In this document: piece after piece, positions 57,401-64,000 of the stretch
How the letters are laid out: the number at the start of each line of letters is the position of its first letter
Position numbering within the stretch: position 1 is the first letter of the stretch
Assembly: GCA_030448185.1 (NCBI GenBank)
Contig: JAUJNL010000001.1
Location: forward strand, 62,001 to 126,000
Source of the DNA: Cytophagales bacterium
GTDB taxonomy: Bacteria > Bacteroidota > Bacteroidia > Cytophagales > 172606-1
Reading direction: 5' to 3'
Length of the DNA stretch: 64,000 nt
Program-made: the position numbers and the translations under genes
Notes under the pieces: model-generated
What the model was told of the DNA's origin: nothing
Databases searched by the model: none
What the model saw: only the letters and a program-made list of their open reading frames with translations

Positions 57401-58206
57401 CGGAAACTTAGGGTTCAACTCTGAAAAAGCCGGTACTTATACGGTAACCGTAGTAACGGACCGCGAAAACCAGATTCCGGAAGGCAATGAAACCAACAAT
57501 ACCTTTACCCATAAACTTACCTACCGCGGACCACAGAGTTTATCGGCTTATGCCATCGAACGGGCAGCACGCAGCTATACTTCCGTTGCCCCAGTCGATT
57601 CGGTAGTGGCCCTGCTACGGCAGTCGCAGCAACTGGGAGCCGAAAGCAGTCAGGCAGTAGTGAAAGGCGTATCGGAAGGCTGGAATCCGAAGCGGCCCGG
57701 CACGGTGCGGGAAGCCGATAAAAAATTCCTGACAAGTTTGGCTAGTACCATTTCCCCTGACAACCGGGAAAGATATGCTCGCTTGATGCAAACCTGGGGA
57801 CTGGCAGCTGCCGAACAGGCCGATCCCAACGTCCAGGTAATCCGGCTTAAAGTCGTACGTGAAGCCTTGCAGTTTGACAAAAAGGAATTTTCCGTAAAAG
57901 CCGGCAAGCCGGTAGAGGTGGTGCTGGAAAACCCGGATGCCATGCAGCATAATTTTGTACTCGGCAAACAGGGAACCATGGACAAGATTGGGCAGGCCGC
58001 CGACAAAATGATTACGCAACCGGATGCAGCAGCTAAAATTACGACGTGCCGGAAATTCCGGAAGTGCTGGCGGCAACCAAACTCGTAGACCCCGACAATA
58101 CCGTGAAAGTCCGGTTTACGGCTCCGGCCAAAAAGGAGATTACCCCTACGTATGTACCTTCCCAGGACACTGGCGGGTGATGAAGGGTGTAATGAGAGTA
58201 GAATAG
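54431..58206 (+). pseudogene. giant lipoprotein: ThuA + PQQ-type dehydrogenase + repeats + CARDB + cupredoxin, two frameshifts
   Basis: About 1258 codons from ATG 54431; the open frame extends upstream through the REP element, which is not coding. Lipoprotein signal LLSLLLTYC. ThuA domain about 35-265 (IEILFLGDNNHHKPAERVPALM, FIPVHCASFCFHNSEEYVKMVGG, GKGRVFYTAYGHDERTWNNPGF). Glucose/sorbosone-dehydrogenase-like propeller about 310-690 (WDERGRLYVLITKDYPNE, ANNAHGWYAPIPHRYFH, WVADWYSFIIQHNPTP). HEAT-like helices about 700-860. CARDB about 910-1030. C-terminal blue-copper domain with DAMQHNFVLGK and YVCTFPGHWRVMKGVM. Frames break near 57408 and 58035. Probably [11 protein letters not shown] sugar oxidation with electrons passed to copper. 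Confidence 0.82.
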
Positions 58207-58216
58207 TACATTACTG

Positions 58217-58252
58217 AAAAGCCCCGGATGCCACTGGCTCCGGGGCTTTTTT
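58217..58252 (+). terminator. terminator after the ThuA fusion gene
   Basis: AAAAGCCCCGGA and TCCGGGGCTTTT form a 12-base stem with a ten-base loop and a T run. Confidence 0.85.
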
Positions 58253-58307
58253 ATTTTAGCTATATTACGCTTCAAGTAAATTTTAAATGTGAGACCTTAA
58301 ATGCTTT

Positions 58308-58899
58308 TTATCCATTTATTTCTTTTATCATCTCTTTCAAGGTCTTATCCTCTATACTTTCAAGCTCTGATTTGTCATAAATAGTTATTTTTGAAAACTC
58401 AGTAAACATTGTAAAATACTGATAATCATAGAGATAATGAATTTTACCAGTCGCTTGCCTCCGGCGAGTGACGACTATCAGAGGGCCTCCGGCCCGTTTT
58501 ATGGGAAGACGGAACTTATCCAGTAGGTTGTATTGCCTCTTTCCCGCAGGCGAGACGCCTGCTCCATAGTCGTCACTCGCCGGAGGCAAGCGACTGCCCT
58601 TCACTATAGGAATACTACTCAACTATTTATCTCTTTTACTGAGTTTTCAGTTAGTAGGTAAATTTCGAGTCTTCCGTTATTACGTACGTGATGATTCTCA
58701 ATCCACCACTTTTACTGCCCTTGCTTTTAACTCCAACTCGCACTTTATAGGCATTGTGCCCAAGACTTTTACCTTGAGACGGGTTGGCAAGTAAACCCTG
58801 CTCAAATAGATGCAACTCTGCAGCTAGAGAAGTATATTTCTTGAGTAACTTCTTGGCTTGTTTCTTAAATCTAGGGGTAGGAATAACCTTATAACTCAT
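58308..58899 (-). pseudogene. RelE/ParE-family toxin gene split by a palindromic element
   Basis: The first part (58899 to about 58649) reads YKVIPTPRFKKQAKKLLKKY, then GLLANPSQGKSLGHNAYKVRVG and GGLRIITYVITEDS, a normal RelE/YafQ-like toxin. With one base restored near 58662 it continues EIYLLT. The missing C-terminus, TIYDKSELESIEDKTLKEMIKEI, lies downstream at about 58308-58390. Between them is an inserted palindromic element. The split gene should be inactive. The antitoxin gene overlaps the start by eleven bases. Confidence 0.75.
58388..58648. mobile_element. miniature palindromic element inserted in the toxin gene
   Basis: 261 bp flanked by the 5-base direct repeat AGTTA (58383-58387 and 58649-58653). 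Near its ends are perfect 15-base inverted arms (58392-58406 and 58635-58649). Nested inside are perfect 31-base arms (58448-58478 and 58566-58596, starting CAGTCGCTTGCCTCCGGCGA) and two smaller hairpins, GGGCC-TCC-GGCCC and GCAGGCG-AGA-CGCCTGC. No transposase. Confidence 0.75.
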
Positions 58900-59102
58900 T
58901 CAAAGTCAGACAAAGTCTGTTTTGGAATTTTTCAGCTCTTATGTGTTTCACTTCTTTGAATGCAGCTGTCAGGTCATTTTTTACCTGCAATGCCTGTTCA
59001 TATTTCTTTAACCTTTTTCAAGTTTTCCCACTCCTCAATCGGAATCTGAACTGCCCTTAGATTCCCTTCTTGGTCGTTTAAGTATTGCAATTGTATCTTC
59101 AT
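58889..59102 (-). pseudogene. antitoxin partner of the split RelE-like toxin, frame broken
   Basis: ATG 59102 reads KIQLQYLNDQEGNLRAVQIP with EEWENLKK, typical of antitoxins that precede RelE-like toxins in Bacteroidota. After a phase change near 59010 come KKYEQALQVKNDLTAAFKEV and, after another, LSDFLNEL. Its end overlaps the toxin ATG. Confidence 0.6.
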
Positions 59103-59355
59103 ACCCTTAATCTACAATTTTTCGCTGTTTCTATCTTGATTTTTATTGCCTCAAACGCACTAATTGCATAGGTTAACTTTGGTGACTTGGTTGCTATTCC
59201 AGGGCTGCGTTAACGCTAGTATCAGAGTTATTTGGCAAACATAAATAATACAAAGCTTTCGAAAAGCTAACCTTTTTAACAACTACCCTGAATGGAAGTA
59301 TTGGTACAGCTTTATTTAATATTTTTACCGCACACTTTCTGCCTTAGTAGAATTT

Positions 59356-60462
59356 ATGCGAGCCGCTGCTTACAAGAAAATAGTCGTCAAGGTCGGGTCT
59401 AACGTCATTGCCGGAGAAAATGGATTGCCGGATGAGGCCGTAATGAGAGGACTGATCGAACAGATTGCCCACGCCAAAAAAAACGGAGTAGAAGTAGTCT
59501 TGGTATCTTCGGGTGCGGTTGCCTCCGGACGCAGCCTTACCCAGGTATCGGACCGTGCCGACCCCATTGCCCGCCGGCAGTTGCTGGCTTCCATTGGTCA
59601 GGTAAAGCTGATTAATACGTATTCCCAGCTGCTTCAGCCGCACGGATTGCTGTGCGCCCAGATATTGGTCACTAAGGAAGACTTCCGGGACCGGATGCAC
59701 TACCTTAACATGAAGCGGTGCTGGAACGTTACTGCAAAACAATATCATTCCGATCATCAATGAAAACGATGTTATTTCGGTTACGGAATTGATGTTTACG
59801 GACAACGATGAGCTGGCGGGATTAGTAGCCTCCATGCTGGGAGCCGATGCACTGGTTATACTTACCAATGTGGATGGCATTTATGACCGTCCTCCGAAAG
59901 AACCGGGTGCCACTGTCATTCCCGTAATTGACTCCGCCCGGACTGATTTTTCCAGTTTTATTTCGGCCGAAAAATCTAACTTCGGTCGGGCGGCATGCTC
60001 ACCAAATGCAGTATTGCTACTAAACTAGCCCTGGTGGGCATTAAGGTTCATATTGCCAATGGCAAAACGCCTGGCATTCTTACGGCTATTCTGGATAACC
60101 AACCTATCGGGACCGTCTTTGTTCCGCAAGCCAACCAATCTAAGTTAAAGCGTTGGGTCGCTAATTCGGAAGGATACGCCAAGGGCATTGTGTACATTAA
60201 TGAAGGAGCCCGGCAGCGGTTGTTACAAACTCAAAAAGCCACCAGTCTGCTTCCGGTGGGCGTTACCCGGATTGAAGGCGCTTTTCAGAAAGGAGATATT
60301 ATTAAAATTGCGGATACAAACGGGGAAATGATTGGCCTAGGTATGGCACAGTACAGTTCTACTGTAGCACAAACGTATCTGGGCGAAAAGGACAAAAAAC
60401 CCCTGGTCCACTACGATTACCTGTTTCTGAATGAAGGACAGAAGGAAGGAATTATAGAATAA
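59356..60462 (+). pseudogene. proB: glutamate 5-kinase, two frameshifts
   Basis: About 368 codons, the length of full ProB with PUA domain. KIVVKVGSNVIAGENGLPDE and VVLVSSGAVASGRSL form the ATP/glutamate site. After a shift near 59735 come IIPIINENDVISVTELMFTDNDELAGLVA and LTNVDGIYDRPP. After another near 59990 come MLTKCSIATKLALVGIKVHIANG and the C-terminal PUA domain (EGAFQKGDIIKIADTNGEMIGLGMAQYSS). First step of proline synthesis. proA follows in the same direction. Confidence 0.9.
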
Positions 60463-60470
60463 GAAATTGT

Positions 60471-60762
60471 CCTTTGTTGAATTGTTGAATTGTTGAATTG
60501 TTGAATTGTTGAATTGTTTTTAGCCTGAATGATTCTTTTTCTGAAAGTTGTTTGGTTCTTTATGATTTTACTTGATCATCTATTTAGACACTACTAGCGC
60601 AAGCTCTACTTGTGCCCAAGAGTAGTTGCCAGTCTCCCACTAGCAGGAAGTCGTAGAGACACAATGCATTGCGTCTCTACCTCCTATTCAGACCATCTAA
60701 CCATTTAACAATACAACAATTTAACAATATAGCCATTCAACCACCTAACCATACTTAACCAA
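60471..60762. repeat. intergenic repeat region between proB and proA
   Basis: It starts with an exact 4-5 fold tandem of TTGTTGAATTG-like ten-base units. It ends with the approximate complement (AACAATACAACAATTTAAC, CCATTCAACCACCTAACC), giving a long imperfect inverted repeat. Embedded at 60626-60680 is the second copy of the 55-base composite palindrome (TGCCAGT..., GTAGAGACACAATG...), preceded by a GCGCAAG hairpin. Confidence 0.7.
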
Positions 60763-60764
60763 CC

Positions 60765-62010
60765 ATGAGGGAAGCATTTATTGGCGTAAGAAAAGCCAGC
60801 CGTACCATTCCGCTATTGGAAGTGTTCACCATTAACGGAATACTTAACGATTTAGCGGATGAAGCCGTCAATGCCATAGATTTTCTGATAATTGAAAATA
60901 AGAAGGACCTGGCGCTGATGAGCAGGACGGATCCTAAATACGACCGGTTGATGCTTACCCCGGAACGCATTAAAGGAATCGCGGCCGATATCCGGAATGT
61001 TGCTAAGCTGGATTACCCCGTAGGAAAAACCCTTTCTACCAAAAATTTGCCTAACGGCCTGTCCTTTTTTAAGGTTAGCGTACCCTTAGGAGTGGTAGGT
61101 ATTGTGTACGAAGCCCGTCCCAATGTCACCTTTGACGTTTTCTCGCTGTGCCTCAAATCTGGTAATGCGTGTATTTTGAAAGGAGGAAGTGATGCTGCTT
61201 ACTCAAATGCCGCCATTGTTTCCCCTTGATTAAAAGGTCCTTTCCGGGCACAAGGTAGATGAGAATATTGTCCATCTGCTGCCCCCCGACCGGACCGCTA
61301 CTGAAGAACTCCTAAAAGCAGTTGGCTACGTAGATGTCATTATTCCCCGCGGCGGACAATCATTAATTGACTATGTCCGAAACAACTCGCGGGTACCCGT
61401 CATTGAGACTGGCGCCGGCATTGTGCATACGTATTTTGACGAAAGCGGAGATCTGAACAAAGGCATTAACATCGTCCATAATGCCAAAACCCGGCGGGTA
61501 AGCGTATGTAATGCCCTGGATTGCCTGCTGATCCACCAGAGCCGTCTGCCCGACTTGGTTGCCCTGGCTGCTCCGCTGGCTGAGGAAGGAGTGGAGCTAT
61601 TCGCCGATGAATCTGCCTACGAGCAGCAAGGGGAAATTATCCCGACAACCTGTTGCAGAAAGCCCAGCCGGAACATTTTGGCACTGAGTTTCTGTCCCTG
61701 AAAATGGCTGTCCGGGCGGTTCGTTCCCCTGGAAGAAGCCCTCGATCATATTGCTACGTATAGCTCCAAGCACAGCGAAGCAATCATTGCCGAAGACGAG
61801 ACGAATGCGGATAAATTTGTTAAAGCGGTGGACGCCGCCGCCGTGTATATTAATACGTCTACGGCCTTTACCGATGGAGCCCAATTTGGGTTAGGGGCCG
61901 AAATTGGGATCAGTACGCAAAAGCTACATGCCCGCGGGCCGATGGCCCTGGAAGAACTTACCAGTTATAAATGGATTGTGAAAGGTAATGGGCAGGTGAG
62001 GGGTAAGTAG
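60765..62010 (+). pseudogene. proA: glutamate-5-semialdehyde dehydrogenase (gamma-glutamyl phosphate reductase), several frameshifts
   Basis: About 415 codons, the normal ProA length. The N-terminal part is intact to GSDAAYSNAAIV, with VPLGVVGIVYEARPNVTFDVFSLCLKSGNACILKGG (NADP site). After a shift near 61230 come [34 protein letters not shown] and [12 protein letters not shown] with the catalytic Cys. Further shifts near 61640 and 61715 precede [36 protein letters not shown] and [19 protein letters not shown]. Second step of proline synthesis. Confidence 0.9.
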
Positions 62011-62219
62011 GGCATTTTCGATGCCTCAGTATTCGAGGTGTGATTCGCTAAGTCCTTCACGCTTGGTTTTGCCGGATTCTGGTTCATAATGATTCGAGTT
62101 AGGATGCCAAATGGTGTCTCAAAGTCCCTTGCTATTACCTGCATACTGTTAAACTTCTAAACGGTACCATCCTAATGGTGTCTCAAAGGAATTGATATTA
62201 GACACATGAATCAGTTGTA

Positions 62220-62269
62220 TATGACTAGTGAAGAAGCTGCTTCTTGATAATGGCTCCTTCACTAGTTAT
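62220..62269. repeat. hairpin downstream of proA and hicB
   Basis: GACTAGTGAAG and CTTCACTAGTTA pair around an inner AGAAGC-T-GCTTCT. It could terminate the converging transcripts. Nearby, GGTGTCTCAAAG occurs twice (62110-62121 and 62177-62188). The rest of 62011-62278 holds nothing recognised. Confidence 0.5.
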
Positions 62270-62278
62270 ATAAGAAGC

Positions 62279-62633
62279 TTATAAACTAATTGGGTTGGAT
62301 TTTAACCAACCAGTTTTTAAGAGTGACTCTTCCACCAACTGATTTAATGAAATGCCTCTTTCCAGTGAAAGAAGTGCCGCTTTCCGATGTATTTCTGGTT
62401 TTACCCGAACATTAAAGGAACCTTTGAAACTCTTCTGCGGGTCTTTCCCCAACTCTGCACAAATCTCCATATAATCCTCTACCGCTTCCTCAAAGCCATT
62501 TACTAGCTCATCGACAGTATTTCCCTCAACGTAACTAGATCAGTAATGTACTCAATCTTGCCGTGGAATACTTTGTCTGGGCATTGAACTGAACGCTACC
62601 CACAAAATCTTTGTATTTTAAAACATTTTCCAT
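62279..62633 (-). pseudogene. hicB: HicB-family antitoxin with DNA-binding tail, frame broken
   Basis: ATG 62633 reads MENVLKYKDFVGSVQFNAQ. After phase changes near 62550-62530 it continues DELVNGFEEAVEDYMEICAELGKDPQKSFKGSFNVRVKPEIHRKAALLSLERGISLNQLVEESL. The second half is the ribbon-helix-helix DNA-binding part of long HicB proteins. It follows hicA by 14 bases on the minus strand. Confidence 0.75.
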
Positions 62634-62647
62634 ATTCTTTATTGCAT

Positions 62648-62904
62648 TTATAATCCTAAAACTTCTTTTATTTCCCTGATCTGATACTGTTTGAGAATAT
62701 TGCCGGGATGAGGTTTATGTAAGCGGATTACCTGTTGGGTTTCCGGGTTTTGCAAAGGCCGCCGTATTTTAAACATTTTCCTGCAGTTTTACCCTTTTTA
62801 ATTTCGGTAAAACCAAAAAAGGTTAGTAAGCTTTCCAGTTCAGACCAAGTAAAATCAGTAGGGTTCGATTGGAATCGTTCAATTAATTTTTCCTTCTTAC
62901 TCAT
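62648..62904 (-). pseudogene. hicA: HicA-family toxin, frame broken
   Basis: ATG 62904 reads SKKEKLIERFQSNPTDFTWSELESLL. Phase changes near 62820 and 62760 are needed to reach FGFTEIKKGKTAG and LHKPHPGNILKQYQIREIKEVLGL, the HicA core with its catalytic His. This is the longer HicA subtype found before RHH-type HicB. Confidence 0.7.
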
Positions 62905-63693
62905 TAACTATTGCAACTGTTTTTTTAGTTGCATAAAGATAGCTGATTTTAAAAATGCAGCTCAAGCCCCAAGTAGTAGTTTGTAAAAGCCGGCGAATAA
63001 AAACTCCTTTCAGAAGAAGAATTTTCCTGGGGAAACAAGAAAGGTTACAGTTCTATATAGTTTTAGTATTACCCAGAAGAATTCATTTCAAACCTGAAAT
63101 AATATAGCTAAGTAGTTCTTTACAATTACTTTAGACGTTCCTCCTGACCGTCATTCCCGGAGGGAATCTTCTCTGCTAAGTTAGTCACCGTTTTATACTG
63201 AGAGGATTAGCTTCGCTGAGGGGTGTACGACAAAATGCAGAGCGTTCATCCGCATTTGCAATGCGGATGTGTATAGCCGGGCATTTGAAATGCCCTTTTT
63301 CTCAGTTCCGCATTGCAAATGCGGAACAACACGAACAAAAAGTTTAATGGTTGATCTGCAATTTGTCGTACACCCTCGCTGAGAGAGTTCCCTCCGGGAA
63401 TGACAAAAAATAGTATAAACTAATTCTAGTGATCTACTTATGAGCTATAATGCAGATAGGAGCAGGCAACTCAATAAATAGAGTTTATAAGAAAATTACC
63501 ACTTCTAAACCGATTACTCTAGATTAATTCTAAAAATTTCTCAAAAAAACATTGGATTTATTTGAGTATAAATAGTATTACCTTTTCCCCTCTATAGGAT
63601 AAGCAGCCAAACAACACCATTAGAGATTGGCTACAGTAGTCAGCGCTGCTTCCCATAACAGATCCTTACAAACCGGAAAAGGTATGTTTTTGA
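62905..63693. other. long gene-free region holding nested palindromic elements
   Basis: Almost 800 bases without a coding frame. Positions 63150-63404 hold two nested elements (separate entry). The flanks are AT-rich and show nothing recognised beyond a possible promoter for the gene at 63694. Confidence 0.5.
63150..63404. mobile_element. nested miniature elements: one with terminal repeats and 8-base duplication inside another palindrome
   Basis: Outer arms are GTCATTCCCGGAGGGAA (63150-63166) and its exact complement (63388-63404). Inside, 63221-63375 begins GGGTGTACGACAAA and ends with the exact complement. Extended to 21 bases the arms differ at one position. It is flanked by direct repeats TCGCTGAG (63213-63220, 63376-63383). 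Within it are three hairpins: 63247-63269, 63279-63295 and 63306-63326, two with a CCGCAT/ATGCGG stem. No transposase gene. Confidence 0.8.
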
Positions 63694-64000
63694 ATGCCAG
63701 TAAAGTCTGATTCCCATTATACTGCTGGGAGGATACATTTTCTCCCAGCTGAACCCAAAAACCAATATTGATAGCAGTAATACTGCTTTCAAGCGATAAA
63801 ACCGCCGGAAGAAAACCGGTTTACCAAGACGGTACTGGCCCGTGACTTAAAAGAGCCAATGGAGATAGCCGTAACCAGTGGGGGTAATGTGTTCTGGATT
63901 GAACGGTACGGCACGATACACCTCTACGACCAGGCTACCAAACAAACCCTCCCCGTGGGTAAACTGGACGTTTTTTCGGGTAACAATGATGGTCTGTTAG
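63694..64000 (+). pseudogene. PQQ-dependent sugar dehydrogenase-like protein, partial, frame broken
   Basis: The N-terminus is membrane or signal-like (MPVKS, then IPIILLGGYIFSQLNP after a shift near 63713). After another shift near 63800 the frame reads PPEENRFTKTVLARDLKEPMEIAVTSGGNVFWIERYGTIHLYDQATKQT and runs off the window. This is the first propeller blade of glucose/sorbosone dehydrogenase-like proteins, often fused to cytochrome c. It resembles the propeller of the ThuA fusion at 54431-58206. Confidence 0.7.

Noticed and set aside
58308-58622. A 104-codon minus-strand ORF as an independent antitoxin
   Set aside because: It consists of the palindromic insert plus the displaced C-terminus of the RelE-like toxin. 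The real antitoxin is at 58889-59102.

Overview
The window looks like chromosome from a Bacteroidota bacterium, most likely order Cytophagales (Spirosoma-like). This rests on gene content: a fused SecDF, a Porin_10 outer-membrane protein, a HYC_CC_PP protein beside a TonB receptor, LytS/LytTR regulators, a short NuoG of about 350 residues, an ECF sigma factor beside crtI-crtB, and several TAnnTTTG promoter-like boxes. The genus is inference.

Layout. 1-8 kb: D-aminoacylase (cut by the window edge), trpS, lpxK, a porin and a broken AztD-like metallochaperone gene with palindromic operators. 8.5-11.3 kb: a membrane protein and a LytS/LytTR two-component pair. 11.4-18 kb: a molybdenum locus (molybdopterin oxidoreductase, modA, Mop/TOBE protein, modB, modC). 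It is split between the Mop gene and modB by about 2.8 kb that I read as an integron-type gene-cassette array without an integrase (CALIN): five cassettes, each ending in an attC-like site. 18-21.8 kb: ECF sigma factor, crtI, crtB. 22-28 kb: TMEM175-type channel, then a metal-handling group (HYC_CC_PP protein, TonB receptor, HMA protein) interrupted by AT-rich AAA ATPase and toxin-antitoxin genes. 28.5-33 kb: ROK kinase and secDF. 33.4-48.6 kb: a complete nuoA-N set for complex I, carrying a nuclease-like gene, a HicBA pair, a palindromic repeat and an internal terminator. 48.7-58.2 kb: YtxH protein, AraC regulator, Rpn nuclease, then a probable sugar-oxidation group (TIM-barrel epimerase, Gfo/Idh/MocA dehydrogenase, acetyltransferase, and a very large ThuA/dehydrogenase/cupredoxin lipoprotein). 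58.3-64 kb: a RelE toxin gene split by a palindromic element, proB, proA, a HicAB locus, a nested pair of palindromic elements and the start of a PQQ-type sugar dehydrogenase.

Many conserved genes carry single-base frameshifts: crtI, modA, modB, modC, nuoJ, nuoL, proA, proB, the ThuA fusion and others. Most lie in short homopolymer runs. So many lesions in housekeeping genes suggest residual sequencing error rather than true decay, so 'pseudogene' here means only that the frame is broken as given. No tRNA, rRNA or CRISPR array was seen.
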